A DNA stretch of 64,000 nt, taken from the NCBI GenBank assembly GCA_921293015.1, contig OV121096.1:25617729-25681728 (forward strand), read 5' to 3'. Origin of the DNA: Phorcus lineatus. Lineage: Eukaryota; Mollusca; Gastropoda; Trochida; Trochidae. Made by a program: the position numbers and the translations under genes. This document shows, one piece after another, positions 36,921 to 50,600 of this stretch; the first letter of the stretch is position 1; the number at the start of each line of letters is the position of its first letter. The notes under the pieces are model-generated. The model was not told the origin of the DNA. It did not search any database and saw only the letters and a list, made by a program, of their open reading frames with translations.

Positions 36921-37559
36921 CCTGAAAGGGGCACAGGGTATGTTGTTGGGGTCAACTATGTAAAATTTCTGAAATGGTGTTATTTCATTGAAAAGTAGTG
37001 GTTGCTTCTGACATCTTAATGCTTATCAGTTAGCATAGTGATAATAAACAGGGGAAAAGTCTAGAATATGATCGAAACCGGACAAAGGCACGACAATGAC
37101 TCACACGTAATTTTGGAAACGTATTTATAGTAGACACACCGAGAAACAGAGGTTATATTGATTAGTAGACTCATCTTATTAGGACATACGTGTTAAAGGG
37201 ACGCTGAATTTCGAAATCTTAAAATTTATATGTCTTGAAAAAAATTACAATCGAAAACAAGAAAATGTCAGAAATTTGGCACTAAAGAGATAAAGATGCA
37301 TCTGTAGAAAGGCGATTTGAATTTAACTCTATTCAAGCCACATACAAAATTCATGAAACATAATCTGTGTCACTTTGATTCGAGAGATAAATGTTGTTCA
37401 CACTTAAATTCGCCACCTAGTTTACATGATCATTGTGGGGGCGTAAAGCTGGACAGGTCGACGGGTAGAAGTCTGAACAAATTTGAGTCGTTCTAAAACC
37501 TGCTTTCTTTCTCTCACTATGCCTTTCTTTCGTCTTTCCACCCCTGATCTGTCCACTCT

Positions 37560-37640
37560 CTCTTGCATGATCTTCATCCACGTGTTGAATAACTGGAAAA
37601 TTGTTGAAAAATGCTAAACCCCAACTCACTCACTTACTCA
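37560..37640 (+). repeat. SINE 3' end with ACTC-type tail
   Basis: GAAAAATGCTAAACCCCAAC followed by TCACTCACTTACTCA resembles the 3' ends of mollusc SINEs that finish in a TAAACCC block plus a short tandem tail. The body upstream (from about 37417) does not match copies A or B, so the family is different or too decayed. Confidence 0.45.
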
Positions 37641-37846
37641 ATGTCATTATTAATAATTTCAGAATTTTCATATATCCCTAATTATTTTTGTCCAGTATAT
37701 ATGCATATTAATAAATGGACAGTGAATAGTTGAAGAGGGTTTACGAAATGTAGGTATGATTTATGATTATATATTTATTAATATTCTACAGCACATTTGG
37801 ATAAATAAAACATTCATATGTTGTTGATTATAAGCGACAAAAGTGC

Positions 37847-38116
37847 TACATTCAACATAAATAATACATTCAACAAATGATACAATCAACATAAATGACA
37901 TATTCAACATACATAAATGATACATTCAACATAAATGATACAATCAACATAAATGATATATTCAACATAAATGATACATTCAACATACATGATACATTCA
38001 ACATACATAAATGATACATTCAGCATAAATGATGTTCAAAATAAATTATACATTCAACATAAACGATACATTCAACATAAATGATACATTCAACATAAAT
38101 GATACAATCAACATGA
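37847..38116. repeat. Minisatellite, unit about 18 bp
   Basis: ATACATTCAACATAAATG units repeat about 14-15 times with length variants (ATACATAAATG, ATACATG). The copies are well conserved, suggesting recent or homogenised expansion. Confidence 0.9.
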
Positions 38117-39560
38117 TAAAGGCACTTGTTATCATAGTTGATATACAAGGAAAAGTAAGTGTTACATACAGATGTATAGCGTTATCACCTGATACCGGCC
38201 AAAAAGTATTTTCCTGCATTCAGAGCACGAGTCATTCTCATTAAAAAGAAATCAGAAATTTGCTTCAATACGTTATAATGGACGTAACGTTGTGGAACAA
38301 TATCACATATATTATATATCATATATCATTTTAATGAGATTGGCTAGCATAATTGTTTTGAGAAGGCCCAAAACACAAGCATGACTTTATATTTCGGTGA
38401 ACCTTGAAACGTCGGTTTTAGCTTCCATAAAATGTTTAGCACTAGTAAATGTCTATCGTGGCACTCGGCGTCCAAACTTTGCGAAACGTAGGAGAACGTG
38501 CTCTAAATAAAAAGTTGCCTAGTCAATGGTGGGACTGAATTGATCTCGTAGTCGCCAAAGCGTATATACATGTATACATAAGTACTTAACGACCTCGGAT
38601 CAATAAAACATTGAAACAGACTGATAGTCGTTGACCTAGCATCAATGTGTAACGCATTGTATGTTGGTAGCGTCTGTAAATATATACACAGTGAATACTA
38701 CACTCGTCCGTATAGTCAACTTATCTATTGAACGAGTGAATGGCGTAGTAATGACAGTTGCATGAACATGGTATTGCACAAGAACCAGTTTAGTATTCTA
38801 TCTATTACATGACATTTACATCAGGGAAGGATGATCAAAATATTGATAGAAACTATTTTTAGGCGAATGACTGAACAAGTGGTGGTTTTAGATATGACAT
38901 GAAATAACATATAACCAAGTTTAGTATTTCATTAATTTTCCACCTTTTTATAATATAAAAACTGATTATCAACCAAACAGAACAAGTGCACACGTATTGA
39001 TCATTTTGGATTGAAGCATAAGTGTTTTTTTTAAAAAGAGTTTCTATATAATAAACCAGTGTCTCTGACACAGGGACATAAACACGTTATTTCGATTACA
39101 CGACTGAATGCAAATATCCCAGGCAGCACAATTCATTACGAATAAAATGTGACGTTTTTAAAAGAAGATTTTCCAAACTATGTTTGCAAATTTTAATGGA
39201 AATGCGACATGATCAATATTAATATTCTAATAATTGAGGACAAATTTCAATAGCAGTCACGCAGGATAACAAGGTTTTAAAACCACTTAATTATTTGGTG
39301 ACACACATCATTGATTAGCAAAATGTTTTCTCAACAGGTTACATCCATTGATAATGGGGCATCAATGTTATGCATCTTATGATTTTTAAATGTGATTTTT
39401 TTTAAAGCAATGGAAATTATTTTACTGTATTGATGAATAAAAGTTTGCTAAACAAATGCTACGTTTATTTAAGGAAAGGATAGTTTCACGATTCATTGCA
39501 AATTGATAATGCATTGTAGCATATTGATAAAGCAATTACCTTGTAAGTGAGAGGGTGTCC
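38117..39560. other. Non-coding stretch, nothing recognised
   Basis: No exon or element boundary recognised. Confidence 0.45.
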
Positions 39561-39564
39561 TTAA

Positions 39565-39910
39565 AAAGACAGTAGCAAGTTTTTTTAGATGAATAAGTGA
39601 TCTCACGAAATCGAAAATTAATATTACCAACTGCAAGACAATGTTACTAAATAAAAAGAAGCAGTTCTAAAACAAACGTACTATGTCCATTTAAGGTATG
39701 CGAACCCTTTCCCACACCTTAAAAAGATGTTCACATAAAAATGGCCACCTGTGGATTTTACTTGATACGTTTTAATTTCTTTATATCTTTGGTTGACCGA
39801 GCTGAGTGAGGAGATATCTGACCCTCTGAAGATCATCAATTTGGCAAAATTAATTATTATTGGTGAAATTTGAAAGTATTACATTTATCAAAAAACGTAC
39901 TACTGTCCCT
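39565..39910 (-). mobile_element. TTAA-flanked MITE of the AGGGACAGTA family, copy 1 (inverted)
   Basis: The element is bordered by TTAA on both sides. The right end read inward is AGGGACAGTAGTACGTTTTT and the left end is AAAGACAGTAGCAAGTTTTT. On minus it shares GATCTTCAGAGGGTCA, GGCCATTT, GTGAACAT and GTACGTTTGTTT in order with the copy at 42473. No coding capacity. Confidence 0.8.
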
Positions 39911-40129
39911 TTAAGTGATCATTCAGAGAGAAGTCTTCAAAAGATAGTTAGAAATTTGACATGCATGTAGTCTAATGATGGTCACTGGTTTCACCAAAAT
40001 GCATAAGCACAAGCATTGCGGTCGTTACTCTTGGCCAATAACCTGTAGTTGAAATGGATGTGATCCAGCTTTAACTGCCCAGTACCCCTGAAGAAAATGA
40101 TGCACCTTTCTCCGATTTCAAGAATTAGA

Positions 40130-40200
40130 TATATATATATATATATACGCACGCACACGCACACGCACACGCACGCACGCACGCACGCACGCACGCACAC
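40130..40200. repeat. Compound AT / GCAC microsatellite
   Basis: About 20 bases of alternating AT are followed by about 50 bases of GCAC/ACGC repeats. The AC part gives the artefactual Cys-Val-Arg ORF on minus. Confidence 0.9.
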
Positions 40201-42197
40201 ATAAACTGAAAGGCATTATGAAGGGCGTTTTCTATTAGGTATCAATTATGCATATTTGTGAAAAATCAATTGTATATCATTGTTATGTGATGTGCTGTCT
40301 TTCTTGCATGTTTTTTTCTGTTTGGATATTCAAAATAAAGTACAAATGCCTTATAATGAGAAAATATTCATAGGCGAAAATGGTTAATAAAAACTGATGT
40401 TTAATTAAGTGAGCTTAATTTGAAAAGGGATTGTTACCTAAACGTGGGCTAAATTAATCTCTGCCTTTGTCTTGCTTCTGTTTTAACCAACAAGTACGAG
40501 CCTTCGGCCCTTAAATTCTATCCATTTGAGGCTGTGATGGTGTGGCGGTAGGGTGAACGTTCATCAGATCTCGGTTGACGTAATCAATAAGTAACTCTGT
40601 TATTAGAACATCATACATTAGCTTGGGTTACATGTATGTCAGTTTAAAATACTTGTCTGTCAGAATAGACAGTTTATTACAATTTCAGACTTCCATAAAT
40701 CTACATAATTAAGAATATCATTTGTCGTTAAAACATATTTGTATTTTTAAGGCAAGTAAAAGATCTAACAAAAAAACTAAATTAATGCCGGTTACAAATT
40801 GCAAGACTATCGTATTTCCTCGAACGGAGGCCGGGTCTCAAATAGACGCCGGGTCTCGATAAGTAATCGAAGATAGATAAGCGAATATCCACTTATCTGA
40901 AAGGATGTACAACGTGTTATTGTATGCACCATCTAATTATGAAAAAAAAGGTCTCCAAAAATATCTTTTTTTAACCAGCAGAAGCAGTTCTCAATTGAAC
41001 GTAGGTAAAATATAACATAAGACTGTTTAATCATGCGTAGGTATCATAAATCACATTTGATCATCCTTTTTTCGTTTGTTTTCTCCAAATGTGAAATTCA
41101 TTACAAAATCAAAATATCTTTAATTACACAAGAAAGCAACGGGAATTGAAATAAGATCATAAATATTACCATCAATAATATTGCTATCAATAATAACGAA
41201 CGTATGATTATATAAAACCTCTTTACAATGTAAACTAATATTGAATGCCAATAACAACCAATTATATGAACTAAATCAGCATTTTATTGTTCCCTATTAA
41301 TAAATCGAACGTTAGGTTAAACAAAATCTACAACTGAAGACATTACTGGGACAAATTGATTCAATATCATTCTTCCATTAAAACTGAACAGTTACAGACC
41401 ACTTGAGTGCTTTCACCATTCTTTTGAAAGGTAATACTAAGTGATAAATCAATGCTTCCATGAGAATGTCCACACATGACGCTTTTCGACTACACTATTT
41501 TACTTTTATCAATGACAATAGTGCTGGATAGCGTGTGAATAGAGATACTTTTTTCAAAGGACAAGTTCGCCTACCTTCATCGTCAGCGCTTGTTAACGAT
41601 TGTTAGATATCTGTCAGTCGTACGCAAAATAATCTGACCATTGTCCGAGTTCAGCTGTTCGTGCTGGCAGGTTTACTTTTCTTGACTGATTCACGTGTGT
41701 TATTCTACGATGCACAACATTCGTTGTGTGTGCGGGTAGCGCAACAGGAAAATATCGACCATAGCAGTACAATCGTCTATCATCGGGAACAATATTCAAC
41801 TTTTATCACATCTAAAGTAGACAAGTCATTTTAAGTTGATTTAAGTTTATAATCCATAAAATTCATTGTCTTCCTTAAACTGACAATTTCTAGAATGCCA
41901 CTCAAACAGTTGTATCAAGTCATGGTATGATAATTAGGATTACATGCCATTTTGGCCTCGTTGGCCTCGGCAACCATTCATAAATGCTTAAATACTGCTT
42001 ATACCTCTTTTACCATTGATTCCGAGTTATATCGACATTCAGCATCGGCGAGCCTGACGTACAAACTGTCTTTGTATTGCCCGTTACAACTCGGAAACTA
42101 CATGTATATTTCATGATGTCAGATTTTAACATATATCATTCATATTTATAACATGTTTTATGATGATTTTAATGTCTCATTTAGGTCACTTTTAGCC
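40201..42197. other. Non-coding stretch, nothing recognised
   Basis: No exon recognised. The 61-codon minus ORF at 41614-41799 has no family motif. Confidence 0.45.
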
Positions 42198-42249
42198 ATC
42201 CTGTCTCAGGGTAGGACGTATAGCTATACGTCTTACCCTGAGACAGGAT
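42198..42249. repeat. 52-bp near-perfect hairpin
   Basis: ATCCTGTCTCAGGGTAGGAC at the left pairs with the reverse complement ending GTCTTACCCTGAGACAGGAT. The arms are 26 bases with one G-T-type difference and no loop. It could be a tiny fold-back element or form a stable RNA hairpin. Confidence 0.85.
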
Positions 42250-42472
42250 TACTTTAAGCTGGACGCTTTTAAAGCGTGTGACACTTAAATAAAATAATCT
42301 TCCTCTTCTCTTCTTCTTCTTCTGTATGATAACTGTGACTTAAACCACCTGCAAGTTAAGAAATTGTTCTTACAGCAGTAAACATAAATACAACTATGGA
42401 AGTCAAACACTTGAGAAAAACAGACGACATTCGTTCACACACCCACAGCCTTCCTTCCTTCATTCCAATTAA

Positions 42473-42785
42473 AGGGTCAGTAAAACTTTTTTTGAAAATT
42501 GTATATTTTCAATTTTTTCCCAATAAACATTAGTTTATGCCTAATGTGTGATCTTCAGAGGGTCAAACATTTCATTCATCAATCCGATCATCCGTAGTCT
42601 TAAAGGAAGTAAACAAGTATCAAACAAAAAACACCGTCGGCCATTTAAGTGTGAACTATTTTTAATCATTTGCGTTAGGTAAGTGGATTCGCATAGTTGA
42701 ACTATATATGGTGCGTTTGTTTAAGAATGACCTTTTTTCGGTTTTTTTTGTGAGATGACTTTATTAGAAATGTGATACTTCCCCT
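42473..42785 (+). mobile_element. TTAA-flanked MITE of the AGGGACAGTA family, copy 2
   Basis: TTAA at 42469-42472 and 42786-42789 flanks a 313-base element. Its ends are AGGGTCAGTA and, read inward from the right, AGGGGAAGTA. The interior matches copy 1 and copy 3 in order. TTAA target sites are used by piggyBac and Kolobok transposases. Confidence 0.85.
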
Positions 42786-42789
42786 TTAA

Positions 42790-44870
42790 TACGCGGCTCT
42801 TTCTCAGGTTTTAACTTTTGATTTTGATATTTTGATATTTTTCATTTTCGAATGATCTTCGACAATCCTTCATTTATGCAATGACGTACACTCCCAGGGG
42901 TTGCTTTGTCACCAGTCTTGTATAGTGATAGATATACGTGGCAGTTTGGATACACATTTATGTTTGAAATACGTTTACTTCAAACTTTATCAAGTGTTTC
43001 AATACCTGCAAATGTTACCAGAATGGATAATCAAGAATCTAAATTTTAACACTGCTGTTGTTTTTTAGTTTGGTACAGTTCGTAAACAGCTGAGCACAAA
43101 TTTTATTTGAGAAAGTAATGAACATAACCTGTGTAAAGTTCATTGACTACGTAGTTGAAGCGATATAAAATGCCATCCAATCAATAAATCTGCCTCTGCT
43201 ATAACGAATATGATTTATGAATGGGGGAGATATAGAATGTAAAGTAATAAATAATTTCATTCTAATATAATATATCACAGATCCACGATGCATGGTTTTA
43301 ATGGCTATATCCTAAGACGATGGCCAATTCATTGTAACTAAATGGATTAATCGATTTGAATAACATCGTTTATAAACCCACTTAATGCGCCTATACAAGA
43401 ATGTGTAAATAAAAAACATCGATTTTTCTACCGAGGTCTAAGTCGTAATTCAAAGGCAACTATTGCTTAGCTATTGATAGTTCTTTGTTTCTGGAAGTTG
43501 AGAGCTGAAGACAAATACTTGCAAACATATTGAAGAAAATCAGTAATTAAAAGATGTAATTATTACCGTATATTCTAAAAGATCAGGAAACCTTTCATAT
43601 CTTACACCTTTTCATAGCGTTATTTAGGATTCACGGGTAATCCTTATCAATCCAAATCTACCATTGAGTTCCAAACAAGAGAAGTAGGGAAACTATATAC
43701 ACCTTCTATAAATTCAAACAATCAGATGCGGAAGCCTTTTGATTTTGCAATCGAAATGAGTCACGGTGTCGATATTAAATGTTAATAAAGACTTCTTTTG
43801 AACTCATTATATTTTGGAAGGAACCGGAAGATTTAGGGTTCGATTTTAAGGATATTTACCTGGTGACCTTAGGATAAATCGACATAAACACGTTTAGTTT
43901 TCTCCGCGTGAGTTTTATTGCCCTTTTGACGGAATTTAATAATAAAAAGATTATTTTGACGTGTCCATAACAAGGGAATATATGATAAATGTCACCCCTT
44001 TCCCATTTTCTATTTTATTTTTTTTCACACTACAATAAAATCATAAAGTACTTTTCTTGTCCTTGTGTAAACACCTAGTTCCACAATAGATTTTGATTGG
44101 ATTATGACAACTTTGACCTAAACGAATGTATAAAAAAGTACTTGTTCACAACACGGGATAGTCATGTAAAAGTGACAATTAGGTGATTTGATTTCAATAC
44201 TTGATGAATTAAATATGCGCTAACACATATATTTTCCTTAAACATGATTTTTGTTCTTCAATAATCAACAAGTTCTTAAACACATTTTCAGTTTTCAGTT
44301 CATTAACCTATGTTCAAAGTAAAAAGAGTTTAATGAATAATGACGATATTCTTAGAATATTAACTATGAAGACAGTGATCATATTGACCTTGATATAAAC
44401 AATTGTAAAAACAATTTTATCCAAAGAAACGATAACAAACATTTACAAATGAAACATCAACATTAATTTTACGTTGAGACGTTTTGAAAACTGTGTTTCT
44501 AGAATAATAGAAGACATTTTATGGATGTGTTTAACAATATGAAAGCAATAAGCGATAACGGGGTTACTTCAGTTCTTCATTAAATATTCTTTTCAAAAAA
44601 GTTTTTTTCTTCTTGTGCACCCAAGCATGACAGCTTGATAAAGCTTGAGGTTACACGCCGTGCATTCTAATTAGAACATGAACCAATTCTCCCTTTTCTC
44701 TTTTAATTATCTAAACGACCCGGGGAAGTTTTGCAATTTTTCAAAATGTTTTTGTGCGAACCACAATTGAATTTAACTTTCAGTACCTGGTATTTTAATT
44801 TAAACAGGCGTTAAAATGCATGTTATAAATCTTAGAAGCCATCTCAGATAAACATCTCAAGTTGTAGCGT
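42790..44870. other. Non-coding stretch, nothing recognised
   Basis: No exon recognised. The sequence is AT-rich without obvious tandem structure. Confidence 0.45.
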
Positions 44871-44878
44871 AGAAATCA

Positions 44879-44995
44879 CCGAAAAATTATGTCGGATTAG
44901 ACAGATTGTTGTGTTATACATGTATAATGTAGATGTTATCTGTACAGTGGAATCTCTCCATATTGACATATGTCTAATCCGACATAATTTTTCGG
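44879..44995. repeat. Inverted repeat with Tigger-like end
   Basis: CCGAAAAATTATGTCGGATT (then AGACAGAT) at 44879-44906 pairs with 44968-44995 at 27 of 28 bases. CAGTGGAATCTCTCC at 44946, leading into TCGGTCCCGGC, resembles pogo/Tigger termini. Related GTCTAT-CCGACATC and GTCTAAACCGACATC words and GGTCCCAG follow to 45118. Probably overlapping remnants of one family. Confidence 0.6.
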
Positions 44996-45124
44996 TCCCG
45001 GCAAAGCTTCTATATGTTTTCATATAATAAACATTGACCTATCCGACATCTGTCTATCCTGAATACCGCTAACATTTCTTGGTCCCAGTAGACAAAATAA
45101 TTTGTCTAAACCGACATCATCACA

Positions 45125-46025
45125 TGTTCTCAACTTCACATGATATCGACTAGTTGTGAAGGTATAGAAACAGTCTCATTGAAATGAAATCTACATGCTC
45201 CACTCCATTACGCGTGTAGGTCTCATCTATTATCTGCGTAATGTAGTGCAGCAATGTTAGATTTTATTTTAATGAGATTGGTATAGAAACTACATGACAA
45301 TCATAGAATATTTTCAAATCAAGGTACCAACCAAAATTATGACCACTGCTATAATTAAAATGAATGCATTGTATGTTTTATGGGCCATGAGGCCGAAATT
45401 TCTGTATGAAAAAAGTTGATAGATATAGGCTCGCTTTTGTAGCAGAGAACCTTGTTCTGGCGATGGTGTTGCTCGTGTCAATCACTTTGAGGGGTGTTCC
45501 AATAAGTCGGCCTTTTCTAATTTTGTTTTCATTTCAGATATAAAGGGACGAACTGCTACTTCTTGTTGTTTTAATAATTCATGCTCAATTCTTTATCAAT
45601 TACGAATTTATTTACATTTTAGAGGCAAAATGTTTTGGGGAACATGTTTTTTTAATATATAGTGTCAGTTGATATTCCACTTTACTGTTTGTTTGTTTCG
45701 TACATTTTTCATGGCTTGCTTAAAGCTAATTTGAATACCATTAAAAACATTTCAATAAATACACACGTTTAAGGGAGAAATGCGCGCGAGCGTGACACTG
45801 AATTACAAATGAGAATTACCCCAATTACTAATGAGTTATTATCGATCCTGAGAGACATGGCGAACGGACGCTTTTATAACGTACATGCCTAGATGAAGAC
45901 CCTTTACAGACCGTTTCTTCCATATGGTTCACAAAGTCCTCTCAACCACGGCAAACAAAGAGAAACTGGTAATGTGTTTGAAGTCAGAATGAACATAGTT
46001 TAATTCATTAAAAACTTTTCTCATA
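45125..46025. other. Non-coding stretch, nothing recognised
   Basis: No exon or clear element recognised. Confidence 0.4.
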
Positions 46026-46026
46026 C

Positions 46027-46640
46027 TTTCAATTCAATTCTTTATTCTCATGTACCACCTTGTTGGTACAAGACTATACTTACATTATACAATATTTACA
46101 AATTCAAATTCACATTCAATACAGAAGAAGAACTAAAACGTCTCTATAGAAATAATTCCTTTCTCACCAGAGATGAAAGATGTAAGATAATTTTTGTAAT
46201 TGATTTATTAATTTTTGCAATTTCTTTGAAGATAAAATTCTTCTGAATTTTTCTATATTAGTTGAATTCTTTAGAGTGTCAGGTAAATATTTATTTCTGA
46301 CGATGTCCGGTGCTTTACGGTGAAATTTATAAATGATGTTCATCTACGATGCTTTTTGAAGTGCATATTTCAAAAGTTCTTTCATCTCTAAGGATGTTAT
46401 ACCAGTCACCATCTCGATAAATTCTGTGGTTTTCTGTTAAATTTGTAATGAAATATACTTTGGAAGGAAAAGATATGCTTATAAGATTGGTAACGTCTTA
46501 AGATGTTAATCGTCGACACCCTTAGTGCTAGAATAAACAAAACTTTGCCAATTCTGAATGAACTGGTGTTTATGAGTTCAACTTTCGACGTTACGACAAA
46601 GATCCTTGTTTCGTTCTCAAGCAATGTATTGAAAGTATTT
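46027..46640 (-). mobile_element. LINE 3' fragment, reversed
   Basis: On minus, one frame reads RKAPDIVRNKYLPDTLKNST and continues NIEKFRRILSSKKLQKLI, typical of the extreme C-terminus of invertebrate LINE polyproteins. The upstream frame carries a degenerate zinc-knuckle-like ICTSKSIVDEHH. The 3' end is AATAAAGAATTGAATTGAAA at 46027, matching how such LINEs finish. The 5' part is absent and frameshifts are present. Confidence 0.7.
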
Positions 46641-47272
46641 GTGTATTAAATGAATTCGGTGCAGTCTATATATATTTACCAATAACCTAAAAAAACTTCG
46701 AGTACAAACAAGATTATAGTCCTCTTTCAAAATAATTATTGAAATATTGTATCTTATAGTTTTATTCATTAATAATTTGTATACAGCCTCACCCCCTCGT
46801 CATCAATGTTCGGAAATAATGTTAGCGTAAATAACAATTTCAAAAGTAACCGAGGACATGCAAAAAAGTACCAAAGTTAACCATAACCCGGCTTATGTGA
46901 TGTAACTTCTGTAACGGTAACTATATCAACAGAATTTGTAAAGAATGAAATGTTCTATTTCAAAACTGATTATAAGAAGATTGAATGTGAATTCAGAAAT
47001 TATCAATAGTTTCAACCATGTATTTTCACCAAAACATTTTCTTAAAGGTGTTTCTGTGATCGATCTGATCATTTTCAATGTATTGTAAAAATTTAACAAG
47101 GTAGGAATTAGAAGTGCAGTGGACCATAAAATTCTTCTGACATTATGTTTGGGAATTGGGATGTAGTGATTTTGGGAGACTACTATTAATGTATCTTCAA
47201 CCAGAGCTTAGCTCATATACCCACACCCCATTGTTTGTCGATATGGTAGCATCAGAAGCAAAGACAACGTTA
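46641..47272. other. Non-coding stretch, nothing recognised
   Basis: No exon or element recognised. Confidence 0.4.
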
Positions 47273-47276
47273 TTAA

Positions 47277-47605
47277 AAAGATCTATTTCTTCAAATTTTT
47301 ACCAATGACATTTAGTTTTTATTAAATATATTAGCTTAAGAGGCCCAAAACATCTCATTACTCAAACTGATTTTCGTAATCGTTGAGGACACAATCCTGA
47401 TTCAAGTGAAAACCACCGGATGCAATTTTTGTGTGAACACCTTTTAATCATTTGAGTTAAGGAATTGATTCTCACAGCTTAACCAATCATGGTACGTTCG
47501 TTTTAAAACTGCTTCTTTTGATTTAAAAGCATTTTCTTGCAATCAGTAACATTTAGTAACGTTTTCGCGAGATTTATTTATCTGAAAATTTTTGCCACTG
47601 CCATT
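47277..47605 (+). mobile_element. TTAA-flanked MITE of the AGGGACAGTA family, copy 3 (decayed)
   Basis: It shares TTTTTACCAAT, GTGTGAACACCTTTTAATCA, GTTAAGGAATTGATTC and GGTACGTTCGTTTTAAAACT in order with copy 2 (and ACTGCTTCTTTT with copy 1), and is bordered by TTAA at 47273 and 47606. The terminal repeats are degraded (right end inward ATGGCAGTGGC). Confidence 0.65.
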
Positions 47606-47609
47606 TTAA

Positions 47610-50600
47610 CACTAAACCATAGATATAATTACAGACATGTAATTCATTTCTACACGTTTGAAATCATTACTGCGAGACTTATAAAAAAAGAAGAGAGCTC
47701 CTTTGGTGCAAGAAGGATGATGAAATTAAAAAAAACAAGGGAACAGCTATAATCATAATAGTTATTTGGTTAAGAAACATTTAAATGGTTTTTTAAAATT
47801 GCAACTAATAGTTTAAGGGGAAATATTGTGATTATTGTTTTGAAAACCTTGAGCTATGACATTCACTGAGCTAAAAAATGGTACGCGAATAAAAAGCTTA
47901 TAAAAATATCCAAAGAGTCACGGTAATTTAGGAAAATGAATGCACTCGACCAATAAGAAAAGTCTCTGAAAGAACTCTTTAATAAAAGAAAGAAAACGCA
48001 TATTTATAAAACAATATAATGCAATGGGTGCAGATAAAAGATAACTTTCTCTAAAAGGCACGATTATTTATACATGTATATATAAATCAAGTAAATGCAG
48101 TCTATGAATATATCATGTACCCACGAGAATTATTATACCTTAACTTAAAGACACAAAGTTTGACGTTTCAAAATAAACAAAGCAAAAAACAAACAAGATT
48201 ATGAATTTTTTTTTTGATAGAGTGGTCCTAAATATATCAAAAGTGACAGTTAAATGTGTGATCTAGTTTACTCGGACGGAGAAACTGCCTGAGCGCTGTA
48301 TACAGCAAATAAAATACATTGCTGCGAAATAATCCCCAAAATAGGGACAATGTTCTAACGGATATTAATCTTTCAATCGAATTTTTACCCGTAGTCATAT
48401 ATAACAACATCAATAAATGATCAGCCCAACCGCATTGTCACATATTCACTGAAAAGAAGTCACCACGGATATATCTCTGAATCTCCATTTGATTATTAAT
48501 AAAGGTCCACGATAAAAAATCGAACCGGTTACTAAGCCATTTGATGCGTTAATATGTTTAGTAAAAAACTGTGTTCATTGACAACGAGTGACGCTACCGT
48601 CTGGTATCATGGTATCATGGTATCATGATTTTAAGGTAGTCAGTCGCAATTCGTAACGTATGTGATATCGAGTTATTTTAGTGTTAACAGAGTATATTCA
48701 TTACGGGTAATTGAATGTAAAGTCATTGATATTTCGAATTAAGATTAAACAGTTAATGCAAACCGATAATAAAATATTTCTTGAGATGACATAAATAGGT
48801 TCTTTTGGAGGACTCGAATTTCGTCGAATATTATCACGTTATAACGGTCATTAAAACAACACTAGTACTTATGATATGAATGAAATATGAAAAAGGTATC
48901 AATCTTGCTTCAAAAGCATAAAACATAAAGGGGAAAATGTTTATTCAGATACGCAACGTTGTCACATTTGTTTTTCGAAAATGTTTGGGATACCGCTTTT
49001 AGTTTCGTGTATGAAAAGTTTTCATTAAAAAAGTTTTAAAGGTTTAATTAATAAGTACTAGATTTGAGAGCTGAAATCAGTTTTTAATTAATTAAATAGA
49101 GTGACCGAATTTGTAATTTAAAAAAAAAAGTACATAAAAAAATATGACTTCAGAATAATTGTTCATTGTTTCCCTGGTTGTCCCAATAATCAAATCTGTC
49201 TGCATGTTTGCTTTCAGATATAAGAAAATCCAACCAATTTAACACGTAATTCGAAATAAAGCTAATTATAATCGAACAGATTAAAAGTGATATTTTTACA
49301 TATATTGCCAGTTAAGCATTGTAATTAAAACACGATTCGATTTTAGTGACGGACAGATGGACCCACCTACAAATGAACTAACGGACCACCAGATCCTAAT
49401 AATCGACCATTTTCCTAACCGATTCTCCGATATTGTTGAACAATAGTATCAACTCGCTATCTGTTTCTTTAGAATCCGAATGTATTGGACAATTATTTTA
49501 TAGCCGGGTAGGAAATAGCCTGTCACCTTGAATTAATCATATGGAAAACAATTGGGGTTAATCAAGTGGAATAGTCAGTGGAATCCTTCATGAAACTAGA
49601 ACAATGTGTGCATTTAACATGACTACATAGTTTGTTTGGACTTCAAAGTGAAAATACCAACTGTCGTCATAGCAACCAAGCCATTGGGTCTCCAATGAAG
49701 CGAAAACAATTCACTAAACATAAACATGATGATGCTGTCTCCGCACCGAGGCGATGCTCTGCGTGTAGAGCGTGCAAAGCGTGCGAAACATGCGTGACCT
49801 GAACAAAGCGAAGAAATCGACAAGGTTCAGACCGTATCTTGCAGGTGATCGGCGGAATGGTACCATGGCGACCGACTTAAGTTTATACTAAGTGTGAACA
49901 TTAACTGGACAAAATTAGACACAAATAGTAATGTATTGGTCCATTTCGATAAAATATTATTTAGGTTGTATTGCTACTGAAATTCAACTAAATAAATAAT
50001 GTTTTTCTTGTGTTGAAAAATGTAAAAAAAAAAAAATGTTTAATGTCACACACTTAAATTTGTTTTTTTCAAGGCTAACCAGTATTCTAACATTACAATC
50101 AACAACTATTGACAAAAGGTTACACTCATTCAATTTTGGAATATTACATAATTCAAGTTCAATCAGTTAAATGAACCCAAAATTTTCTCTTTCAATCTTG
50201 GCAAAAATTGTTAAACAGACAGATACTATTACGAATAGAGAAGAAATTCTGTGGATATACAAGTGTACTGTGTGAATCATTGAATTACTTTAGGGATTGT
50301 ATTCGTCAAGTTATTGTAGCCACGATTGACTTTCATTTCGAAGCTAACTTGTTTTGGACGTCAAAATAACCGTATTCAATAAATGCATATTAGTGATACT
50401 ATTAGAACGAAATGCTCTTTCTTAAACTGTTTAAGATAATGATGAATATCATATCATAGAATTTCCTTTTATGACGCATTGTCTTCAAAGTTTCAAATCA
50501 TCAAAATTGCCGTAACGTCAACGTGTATATAGAAGGGAAGTATGTATTATTTAACAGTTTTTATAATTCATCAATACAATGCCATTAAAGGATTCGAACT

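Noticed and set aside
38029-38244. ORF with repeated FNINDT
   Set aside because: Translation of the 18-bp minisatellite; period divisible by three keeps it open by chance.
39991-40200. Cys-Val-Arg-rich ORF on minus
   Set aside because: Translation of the GCAC microsatellite.
41614-41799. 61-residue minus ORF as a possible gene
   Set aside because: No domain, splice or promoter support; length is within chance for this DNA.
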